Shown in pieces: positions 57,946-64,000 of a stretch of 64,000 bases of DNA. The stretch's first letter is position 1; every line of letters begins with the position of its first letter. This stretch comes from an uncultured Oscillospiraceae bacterium (lineage in GTDB: Bacteria > Bacillota > Clostridia > Oscillospirales > Acutalibacteraceae). The translations under genes and the position numbers were made by a program. The notes under the pieces are model-generated. The model ran no database searches and was not told where the DNA came from. It saw only the letters and a list, made by a program, of their open reading frames with translations. The stretch covers positions 164,695-228,694 of the forward strand of contig CATXDC010000002.1 in NCBI GenBank assembly GCA_958366985.1, written 5' to 3'.

Positions 57946-57970
57946 TAGTTTTCTTTATTGAGCTTTACAC

Positions 57971-57999
57971 TTGCTTAAATTCAAAAAGTTTAATATAAT
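57971..57999 (+). promoter_or_regulatory. Promoter of aroK
   Basis: TTGCTT, a 17-bp spacer and TATAAT, 53 bp upstream of the start codon at 58053. Confidence 0.65.
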
Positions 58000-58052
58000 T
58001 TTTCTCAGCGGTTTTGCCGCTAAAGGATTTTTTCAGAGATATGGTGAGAAAG

Positions 58053-58556
58053 ATGCAAAACATTATTTTAACAGGTATGCCCGGCAGCGGAAAAAGCACC
58101 GTGGGCGTAATTCTTGCAAAGGCTATTAACTGCGGCTTTGTGGATACAGATCTGATTATTCAGCAGATGACCGGAAGACTGCTTCAGGATATAATAGATA
58201 AAGACGGAATAAAGCAGTTTATGAAAACAGAAGAAGAGGCAATCTGCGCCGCCAACTGTTCAAAAAGCGTTATTTCCACCGGCGGCAGTGCGGTGTACAG
58301 CGAAAAGGCTATGAAAAAGCTCAAAGAGGGCGGAGTATGCGTTTATCTTGATGTCCCTGTTGAAGAGCTCAAAAGACGCATAAGCAATATGAGCTCAAGG
58401 GGAATAGTTTTGAACGGAAGCTTTGAGGACACCTATGCCGAGCGAGTTCCACTTTATGAAAAGTATGCCGATATAACTGTAAAGTGTGACGGAATGGAGA
58501 TTGAAGAAACTGTTTCGGAAATTATCCGTCAGTTAAAAGAGAAGAAAAGTATATGA
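58053..58556 (+). CDS. aroK: Shikimate kinase
   Basis: A 167-residue kinase. The P-loop is GMPGSGKSTVG (about 8-18), followed by GFVDTDLIIQQMTG with the shikimate-binding Asp, ISTGGSAVY and VYLDVPVEELKRRI. It phosphorylates shikimate in aromatic amino-acid synthesis. The ATG at 58053 follows GGTGAG; ATG codons upstream at 58041 or earlier are possible but lack a good site. No other aro gene is in the window. Confidence 0.88.
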   Translation: MQNIILTGMPGSGKSTVGVILAKAINCGFVDTDLIIQQMTGRLLQDIIDKDGIKQFMKTEEEAICAANCSKSVISTGGSAVYSEKAMKKLKEGGVCVYLDVPVEELKRRISNMSSRGIVLNGSFEDTYAERVPLYEKYADITVKCDGMEIEETVSEIIRQLKEKKSI

Positions 58557-58634
58557 AAAACAGCTTTAAAAGAATACAATTACATTAAATATTGTCTATT
58601 GTATTTTTTAAAATTCAGTAGTATCATATTCTGC

Positions 58635-58676
58635 GGTCAGTTCGAAACCATCCTGACCTAAAATAAAACTATGGAG
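58635..58676 (+). promoter_or_regulatory. preQ1-I riboswitch
   Basis: GGTCAG / CTGACC is a 6-bp P1 stem around the 12-base loop TTCGAAACCATC. An A-rich tail (TAAAATAAAACTATGG) overlaps the ribosome binding site. Stem length, UUC loop start and tail match the class I preQ1 aptamer of Bacillus subtilis queC. The tail can fold back to sequester the GGAG site, so translational control of queT is predicted. Confidence 0.88.
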
Positions 58677-58683
58677 TGAAAAA

Positions 58684-59217
58684 ATGAAAATGAAAAAGAA
58701 AAGTGTTAACTATCTGGTGGAAGCCGGCCTTATAGCCGCTATCTATGCAGCCGCAACATATGCAGCTGCTGCAATGGGACTTGCCTATTCCGGAGTGCAG
58801 TTCAGAATTTCTGAGGCTCTTACAGTGCTTGCAGCATTTACTCCGGCAGCTATTCCCGGTCTTACTATAGGTTGTTTCTTAGGTAACCTTACAAGCCCTT
58901 ACGGAATGATTGATGTTATCTGCGGAACAGCGGCAACTCTTGTGGCAGCCTGCTTTTCAAGGATGCTGCGAAAGGTAACCATTAAGGGAATACCTGTTTT
59001 GTCGGCAATACCTCCCATTATTGCAAATGCCGTTATTGTTGGCTTTGAAGTAGCAGTATTTCTTCCCGAAGGATTTTCATGGATGGGCTTTGGCGCATCT
59101 GCTTTATCGGTAGGTCTCGGAGAGGCTGCTGTGTGCTTGATTCTCGGAATTCCTCTTATGATGGTTTTAAAGAAAGCAAACGTTCAAAAAGTGCTTTTTA
59201 AAAATTCAAATATATAA
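58684..59217 (+). CDS. queT: QueT family queuosine-precursor transporter
   Basis: A 177-residue membrane protein with about five segments. It starts NYLVEAGLIAAIYAAATYAAA and has RISEALTVLAAFTPAAIPGLTIGCFLGN, the QueT family signature. QueT is the substrate-binding component of an ECF transporter that imports queuosine precursors. The preQ1-I riboswitch directly upstream supports the assignment. ATG behind GGAGTGAAAAA. The ECF energy module must be encoded elsewhere. Confidence 0.93.
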   Translation: MKMKKKSVNYLVEAGLIAAIYAAATYAAAAMGLAYSGVQFRISEALTVLAAFTPAAIPGLTIGCFLGNLTSPYGMIDVICGTAATLVAACFSRMLRKVTIKGIPVLSAIPPIIANAVIVGFEVAVFLPEGFSWMGFGASALSVGLGEAAVCLILGIPLMMVLKKANVQKVLFKNSNI

Positions 59218-59223
59218 AATTTC

Positions 59224-59261
59224 CCGGCGGAACTAAAGAGTTCCGCCGGCTTCTTGTTTTT
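59224..59261 (+). terminator. queT terminator
   Basis: CCGGCGGAACT, AAAG, AGTTCCGCCGG is an 11-bp stem with a 4-base loop, followed by CTTCTTGTTTTTATGG. Confidence 0.9.
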
Positions 59262-59433
59262 ATGGCAGTCATGGGGTATAATAATCTTTACTGTCAAATG
59301 TTCTTTTTGATAATAAGCAGAAGAAATTTTCATAAGTTTATAATACAGAGATTCAGAAAAGCGGTTTTCAAAATTATTTTGCGGGCAGCGGAATATTACT
59401 TATATCGGTTCTGCTCAAAGGACGGTGGACGTT

Positions 59434-60312
59434 TTGAAAAAGAAGAATGAAAGTCTTATATTTGAAACGGAAAAAAATAAGGAACGTAAGCGTATTACAA
59501 CTTTTGTAACTGCGCTGGTTGGTTTTATTGTTGTGTTCGGCGCTGTTTCAGGTTTTATTTTGCTTAAAGCCAATGATTACAGTCTTTCAAAACTTTTAGG
59601 CAGTCCCGAAGCGGAAAGCGAAGTTCAGAGGGAGCCAGAAGAGGTTTTGCCGGAAATGCCCGATTTAACAGGCAGCACTAATATATTGTTTGTAGGTACA
59701 GGAAGCGCCGGTATTGAATACGGTGTAGTAATTCACTGCGACCTTGAACAGGTAAAAATTACCGTATGTCCTTTTAATACAGCAGTCAGCGCTTCTGTTG
59801 ACGGAAGAAATGATACACTGTCAGGCCACTATGCATACGGTGGAATGGACCAGGTAGTAAAAGCGGTTGAGCAGGGATTTTCTATTAAAATTGACAGATA
59901 CATTTCAGTTACAAAAAGCGGACTTAGTGATCTGGTAAAAGTTCTCGGCGGTATTCCCATGACCTTTGAGCAGCCCCTTTCTTATAATGGAGAAGATTTC
60001 AGCCTTAATCTTAAAGCCGGTGAACAGACAGTCAGTGGCGAAAGCTTTTATAAATACCTTATGTATCCCGACAGCGGTAAAGAGCAGCAGCTTATAAATC
60101 AGGGCGAGGCTTTCTGCGCTCTAATTGATGCAGTCCTTACCCTTGATAATATTCTTGACGGAGATGAATTTTTCTCTTCCGTAATCAACTGTACAAAAAG
60201 CAATATATCCATTGAGGATTATTCAGGAAATGAAAGGGTTCTCGAATATTTCATCAAAAGTGAGAACCGTAAGCCCAATGAGGTGAGCACCGACTTTGCT
60301 CAGATAAGATAA
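59434..60312 (+). CDS. LCP (LytR-CpsA-Psr)-fold protein with degenerate active site
   Basis: A 292-residue membrane-anchored protein: one signal anchor (about 20-45), an acidic linker, then an LCP-like fold. HYAYGGMDQVVKAVEQGF and IDRYISVTKSGLSDLVKVLGGIPM match the LCP core. However the pyrophosphate-binding residues of LCP ligases are missing: the RSDT strand reads EYGVVIH and the PRD motif reads CPFNT. It is therefore unlikely to attach polymers to peptidoglycan in the known way. The start is TTG behind GGTGG, with GTG at 59425 possible. It is operon-paired with a transglutaminase-like gene 15 bp downstream. Confidence 0.7.
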   Translation: MKKKNESLIFETEKNKERKRITTFVTALVGFIVVFGAVSGFILLKANDYSLSKLLGSPEAESEVQREPEEVLPEMPDLTGSTNILFVGTGSAGIEYGVVIHCDLEQVKITVCPFNTAVSASVDGRNDTLSGHYAYGGMDQVVKAVEQGFSIKIDRYISVTKSGLSDLVKVLGGIPMTFEQPLSYNGEDFSLNLKAGEQTVSGESFYKYLMYPDSGKEQQLINQGEAFCALIDAVLTLDNILDGDEFFSSVINCTKSNISIEDYSGNERVLEYFIKSENRKPNEVSTDFAQIR

Positions 60313-60327
60313 CGGAGGAAAGATAAG

Positions 60328-61479
60328 GTGAAATTAAAAAAAGCCATTGCCTGGATCTTTGCATTTTTGTGCTTTGGGGCAGCCTTTGCTTATTTTATTC
60401 CAAAAGCCGGATATGGTATTTATCAGATTTTCGCTCCCGATATGGAAGAGGTTGTTTCACATCAGGAGTATACGGGAAGCAATTATTATACTCTTTCTGT
60501 AAAGGAAAAATATATTTATGGTCTGATTTGCGAAAATCATGAAGGCCATAAAACCGAATTGGTTGTTCCTGAAGAGGTTACATCTGATGAAATGACAAAT
60601 GTTTTTACAGCCATAAAATTTGATTTTCCAAGCAGAGGATGTCTTGAGGATACTTATTCCTTTGTACAAAAGGGAGATTATTTTTATTACACTCTCGAAT
60701 ATTGGATGACATATGACACTTGCTGTGAGCGGTCTGAAAAGTGCAGTGCTGAGGCCGAGAAAATCGTAAACGAGGCAAATGATAAGAGCGATTATGAAAA
60801 AGCTCTTTTCTTTCATGATACTTTAACACAGCGTGCAATCTATTCTTATTCTATGGAAAACGATGTCTTTACCGCATACGGAGCATTGTTTAACGGCAAG
60901 GCGAATTGCAGTGGATTCACTGCGGCAATGACATTGCTGCTTAACTGTTCCGGTGTTAAAAATGAAATTGTTTTAGGTGAAGCAAAAGAAAAACGTGACA
61001 GTCAGGAAAATGTTCTTCATGTTTGGAATGTTGCTGAAACCGAAAAAGGCAAGGGACATATTGACGTGGCATGGGATGCCGGAGACGAAGAAAATTTATC
61101 TGCGGCAAATCACACGTATTTTTATTTAAGCGATGAGGAAATATTAAGGGATCACGTTATTTTCGAAAAATATCAGGGACTGTGTCCCAATAAAGGCAGC
61201 AGTTATTTTGATTTCAGCGGAACCTGCTTTAATTCCTGGACAGAAAAGGAGCAGCGAAAGACAGGCAATCTTCTTGCTGATGCGCTGGAATCCGGAAATG
61301 ACGTAGAAATAAAATTCAGTGATGAAAAGGTATATGCATTGGCGGCAGATTATCTGTTCAATAAAAACGGAGTTTATGACCTGATGTACATGTTTTGTGA
61401 AAACAGTGAAGAAATTCCCGCTGAACTGACATATTACGCCAACGATTATCAGTATACTATACTCATAAAACTCAGTTAA
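60328..61479 (+). CDS. Secreted or anchored transglutaminase-like protein
   Basis: A 383-residue protein with an N-terminal signal or anchor (about 5-24). The transglutaminase-like core shows Cys in GKANCSGFTAAMTLLLN, His in VLHVWNVAE and Asp in HIDVAWD, the catalytic triad order Cys-His-Asp. Such domains act as cysteine proteases or crosslinking enzymes at the cell surface. The C-terminus (about 300-383) is a short DUF-like tail. GTG start behind CGGAGGAAAG. It is coupled with the LCP-like gene and precedes folE by 20 bp. Confidence 0.8.
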   Translation: MKLKKAIAWIFAFLCFGAAFAYFIPKAGYGIYQIFAPDMEEVVSHQEYTGSNYYTLSVKEKYIYGLICENHEGHKTELVVPEEVTSDEMTNVFTAIKFDFPSRGCLEDTYSFVQKGDYFYYTLEYWMTYDTCCERSEKCSAEAEKIVNEANDKSDYEKALFFHDTLTQRAIYSYSMENDVFTAYGALFNGKANCSGFTAAMTLLLNCSGVKNEIVLGEAKEKRDSQENVLHVWNVAETEKGKGHIDVAWDAGDEENLSAANHTYFYLSDEEILRDHVIFEKYQGLCPNKGSSYFDFSGTCFNSWTEKEQRKTGNLLADALESGNDVEIKFSDEKVYALAADYLFNKNGVYDLMYMFCENSEEIPAELTYYANDYQYTILIKLS

Positions 61480-61499
61480 AAGTTAAGGAAAGTGAAAAA

Positions 61500-62066
61500 A
61501 TGGATAAAGCAAAAATTGAAGCAGCAGTGCGTGACATATTAGAAGCTATCGGAGAAGATCCCAACAGAGAGGGACTTCTTGAAACTCCCCGCAGAGTTGC
61601 CAATATGTATGAGGAAATTTTCGGAGGCTTAAGTGAAGATCCAAAGAAGCATCTTAAAATATTCCATGAAAGCAATAACGATGAAATGGTAATAGTCCGT
61701 GATATTCCTCTTTATTCAATGTGTGAGCATCATCTGCTTCCCTTTACTGGAAAAGCTCATATAGCTTACATACCCTCTGACGGTAAGGTTATCGGTCTTT
61801 CAAAGCTTTCTAGAATTGTCTCGACCTTTGCAAAAAGACCCCAGCTTCAGGAACGTCTTACAGCTCAGGTTGCAGATTTCCTTGAAGAGGAGCTTCAGCC
61901 CAAGGGTGTTGCAGTAATAGTCGAAGCGGAGCATCTGTGCATGACAATGCGTGGAGCAAGAGCTGCCGGATCGTCTACACAGACCTCAGCTCTCAGAGGC
62001 AGAATGAAGAGCGATGCAAGAACCAGATCGGAGGTTATGAGCCTTCTTTGCGGAGGCAGATATTAA
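61500..62066 (+). CDS. folE: GTP cyclohydrolase I
   Basis: A 188-residue enzyme that opens GTP to dihydroneopterin triphosphate. Zinc and catalytic residues are in YSMCEHHLLPFTGKAHIAYIP and the later EAEHLCMTMRGARAAGS. GEDPNREGLLETPRRVA is the N-terminal signature. It opens the folate cluster; the stop codon shares one base with the folP start codon. Confidence 0.97.
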   Translation: MDKAKIEAAVRDILEAIGEDPNREGLLETPRRVANMYEEIFGGLSEDPKKHLKIFHESNNDEMVIVRDIPLYSMCEHHLLPFTGKAHIAYIPSDGKVIGLSKLSRIVSTFAKRPQLQERLTAQVADFLEEELQPKGVAVIVEAEHLCMTMRGARAAGSSTQTSALRGRMKSDARTRSEVMSLLCGGRY

Positions 62067-62905
62067 TGAATTATTTTAAATGCGGAAAATATTCTCTTCC
62101 TTTAGGAAAGAAAACATATATAATGGGTATTCTCAATGTTACCCCTGATTCATTTTCCGACGGAGGACTTTGGAATGATCCCCAGAAGGCAGCCGATCAT
62201 GCCCGTGAGATGATTGAAGCGGGAGCCGATATAATAGATATCGGAGCCCAGTCTACAAGACCGGGACATATTGAAATTTCTGCCAATGAGGAAATAGAAA
62301 GACTGGGGGCAGTATTTGAGGTGCTCAAAAATCCCGGAGTCCCGGTTTCTGTTGATACATATTATCCGGAAGTAGCGGAATTTTCTCTTAAAAACGGCGC
62401 AGATATTATTAATGATGTAAGCGGTGTGTTTAATCCTCTTATGGCAGAGGTAGTAAAAAAGTATAACGCCGGATGGATTGTAATGCATACCGGAGGAGGA
62501 ACAGCCGATATAGTTCCACAGTATGAAGAGGGTATTGTGGAAAATGTAAAGGCGTTTTTTGAAAAAATGATCAGTGAATGTAAAAAGTTTGGTATAGACG
62601 AATCCAGTATTTGTCTTGACCCGGGCATTGGCTTTGGCAAAACCTATGAGGATAACCTTACTTTGCTGGGTAAGATGAATGAAATCAGAGTGGCTCAAAA
62701 TGCGCTCCTTGCCGGTGCGTCAAGAAAGAGAGTTATAGGAACTGCAACAGGCGTTCAGCAGGCAGATAAAAGACTTATAGGCACAGTAACGGCTCACTGT
62801 GCATGTATGGCAGGAGGAGCCGATATAATCCGTGTGCATGATGTGGCAGAAAGTGCCGAATCGGCTAAAATGTGCGATGCCATTTACAGAAGAGAGGACA
62901 GATAA
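62066..62905 (+). CDS. folP: Dihydropteroate synthase
   Basis: A 279-residue TIM-barrel enzyme that joins the pterin to p-aminobenzoate. Signatures are MGILNVTPDSFSDGG, GADIIDIGAQSTRPG, INDVSG, DPGIGFGKT and GASRKRVIG. The ATG at 62066 overlaps the folE stop by one base and follows GCGGAGG. It is the sulfonamide target in other bacteria; the residues here are normal. Confidence 0.96.
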   Translation: MNYFKCGKYSLPLGKKTYIMGILNVTPDSFSDGGLWNDPQKAADHAREMIEAGADIIDIGAQSTRPGHIEISANEEIERLGAVFEVLKNPGVPVSVDTYYPEVAEFSLKNGADIINDVSGVFNPLMAEVVKKYNAGWIVMHTGGGTADIVPQYEEGIVENVKAFFEKMISECKKFGIDESSICLDPGIGFGKTYEDNLTLLGKMNEIRVAQNALLAGASRKRVIGTATGVQQADKRLIGTVTAHCACMAGGADIIRVHDVAESAESAKMCDAIYRREDR

Positions 62906-63286
62906 ATGAACAGAAACGATAAAATTATAATTGAAGGATTAAAACTGTTTGCCTATCATGGGGTAAATCCTGAGGAAAAGCGTGACGGGCAGCATTTTAT
63001 TATAGATTTAACTGCTGAAACAAGTCTTGATAATGCCGGCAAAACCGATGACCTTGAAAAGACAGTAAGCTATGCTAAAATCATTAAAACCATAAAAAGA
63101 GTTATGGCAGAGGATAAATATGATTTAATAGAAAGAGTAGCGTATAGGATAATCCAGCAGGTATTTGAGGAATACGAAGCTTTGAATGTTATTACCGTAA
63201 GGGTAAGAAAACCCGAAGCTCCTATTTCGGCAGAATTTTCATATGTAGCCGTTGAGCTCACAAGAACAAGGGAGGAAATGAAATGA
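62906..63286 (+). CDS. folB: Dihydroneopterin aldolase
   Basis: A 126-residue enzyme of the FolB/FolX fold. It starts DKIIIEGLKLFAYHGVNPEEKRDGQHF and has the Lys of RVRKPEAPI, the family catalytic region. It cleaves dihydroneopterin to hydroxymethyl-dihydropterin and glycolaldehyde. It directly follows folP and its stop overlaps the folK start by four bases. Confidence 0.95.
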   Translation: MNRNDKIIIEGLKLFAYHGVNPEEKRDGQHFIIDLTAETSLDNAGKTDDLEKTVSYAKIIKTIKRVMAEDKYDLIERVAYRIIQQVFEEYEALNVITVRVRKPEAPISAEFSYVAVELTRTREEMK

Positions 63287-63774
63287 GTCAGGCTGTAATT
63301 GCAATAGGTGCAAATTTAGGGGATAGAATGGATACAATAGAAAAAGCTGTGAGAGCTGTTTCTCTTCTTCCCGGAACAAAAGTGGAAAAGTATTCGAACA
63401 TATATGAAACTGATCCGGTGGGATACGCCGACCAGCCGAAGTTTTTAAACTGTGCAATCGAGATTGATACAAATCTTTCTCCCAGAGCACTTTTAGGCGC
63501 ATGCCTTGGAATAGAGGCTGCATTTGGCAGGGAACGTACAATTAAAAATGGTCCCAGAGTTTTGGATCTTGATATAATCATTTATGACGGAGTAAAATCC
63601 GATTCATTTGAGCTTACTCTTCCACATCCGAGAGCTTTGGAGAGAGCTTTTGTGCTTCTTCCTCTTCAGGATCTCTATCCAAGCGGACGTGCACCGACAC
63701 TCTATTTTGGGCCTCATATTAAGGAAGTATCAACAGATGGTGTAACAGTATATGCTGAGAGAAAAGAGGGCTGA
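63283..63774 (+). CDS. folK: Hydroxymethyldihydropterin pyrophosphokinase
   Basis: A 163-residue enzyme with IAIGANLGDRMDTIEKAV, YETDPVGYADQPKFLNCAIEI, FGRERTIKNGPRVLDLDIIIYDG and LPHPRALERAFVLLPL, the full HPPK signature. It pyrophosphorylates hydroxymethyl-dihydropterin for FolP. Its ATGA start overlaps folB. It is the last folate gene here; no folC or pab genes follow. Confidence 0.96.
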   Translation: MSQAVIAIGANLGDRMDTIEKAVRAVSLLPGTKVEKYSNIYETDPVGYADQPKFLNCAIEIDTNLSPRALLGACLGIEAAFGRERTIKNGPRVLDLDIIIYDGVKSDSFELTLPHPRALERAFVLLPLQDLYPSGRAPTLYFGPHIKEVSTDGVTVYAERKEG

Positions 63775-63787
63775 TGCCCTCTTTTTT
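63762..63787 (+). terminator. folK terminator
   Basis: AAAAGAGGGC, TGAT, GCCCTCTTTT makes a stem that includes the folK stop codon, followed by more T residues. Confidence 0.9.
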
Positions 63788-63838
63788 ATACCCTTTGCGA
63801 AACGCCCGGCGTCGTTTTCCAAAGCGTTAAAAAAGGTG

Positions 63839-63868
63839 TTGACACGGCATAGGGGATTGTGGTAATAT
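63839..63868 (+). promoter_or_regulatory. Strong promoter P1 near window end
   Basis: TTGACA, an 18-bp spacer and TAATAT. No open frame follows before the edge. Confidence 0.7.
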
Positions 63869-63933
63869 ATGCAAGTCGCCACGAGAGAGGGACAACGAAG
63901 TAAAGAGAAAAGAAAAAACTTCGAAAAAAGTTC

Positions 63934-63962
63934 TTGACAAAGACGAGAAGCTGTGATAAAAT
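63934..63962 (+). promoter_or_regulatory. Strong promoter P2 near window end
   Basis: TTGACA, a 17-bp spacer and TAAAAT, 95 bp downstream of P1. Two consensus promoters in tandem without a coding start are typical of rRNA or stable-RNA operons; the gene itself lies outside the window. Confidence 0.75.
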
Positions 63963-64000
63963 AATCAAGCTTCAACCGACAAGGACGAGGCGATAACGGA

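Noticed and set aside
59262..59450. Open frame of 62 codons before the LCP-like gene
   Set aside because: It overlaps the promoter-like TATAAT and the start of the real gene, and has no ribosome binding site or family pattern.
59434..60312. Functional LytR-CpsA-Psr wall-polymer ligase
   Set aside because: The Arg/Asp residues needed for pyrophosphate binding are not in the expected motifs.
1..64000. CRISPR array, prophage or integrated plasmid
   Set aside because: No regularly spaced repeats, no cas, integrase, capsid or replication genes are visible.

Overview
The window reads as chromosome of an endospore-forming Firmicute of class Clostridia, most likely a gut-associated member of the Oscillospirales/Ruminococcaceae group. 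Seen in the sequence: a spoVAE gene, strong AGGAGG-type ribosome binding sites, frequent TTG/GTG starts, sigma-A promoters, a perfect CIRCE element, Rex-like sites before adhE, split transketolase subunits and a preQ1-I riboswitch. The exact taxon is inference. I see no prophage, no CRISPR array and no complete insertion sequence; most of the window is housekeeping sequence with accessory islands.

Layout. 1-5.7 kb: end of a sialidase-like gene, orphan spoVAE, a hypothetical gene, a solitary IS1-type zinc-ribbon gene, an MdoB/LtaS-type phosphoglycerol transferase, and a PnuC-type transporter behind a structured leader. 6-10.2 kb: lepA, then htpG under a CIRCE operator, plus a DUF1292 gene. 10.3-18 kb: envelope and sensing genes (plsC with a glycosyltransferase, a two-component system with tandem repeats upstream, a PrsA-like lipoprotein, a PadR/DUF2812 pair with an operator). 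18-25.6 kb: exonuclease III, a zinc-ribbon/TPR membrane protein, a nucleoside phosphorylase, tRNA-Val(GAC), a TetR/flavin-reductase pair and hflX. 25.8-33.3 kb: nadABC, an M14 peptidase, a Nudix hydrolase and a polar amino-acid ABC transporter.

33.5-42 kb is the most unusual part. One operon encodes two SCP2-type (sterol/lipid carrier) proteins around a class III aminotransferase and a split transketolase, and ends in its own TetR regulator. A consensus promoter, two related palindromes and an internal hairpin accompany it. It converges on an AraC regulator that is divergent from a GH5 endoglycoceramidase-like enzyme lacking a signal peptide. Together with the sialidase at the left edge, this suggests contact with host glycolipids or other hydrophobic substrates.

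42-64 kb: a radical SAM/SPASM-like protein, a CPBP protease with an Asn/Gly/Tyr-rich tail, tadA, an Mrp-type ATPase, a tandem pair of membrane M28 peptidases of which one has lost its metal ligands, a possible structured RNA, a DUF951-prfA-sua5-coaE-lytic transglycosylase-M18 gene string, adhE with two Rex-like sites, aroK, preQ1-queT, a degenerate LCP protein with a transglutaminase-like protein, and the folate cluster folE-folP-folB-folK. The window ends in two strong tandem promoters with no gene yet visible, as expected just upstream of a stable-RNA operon.
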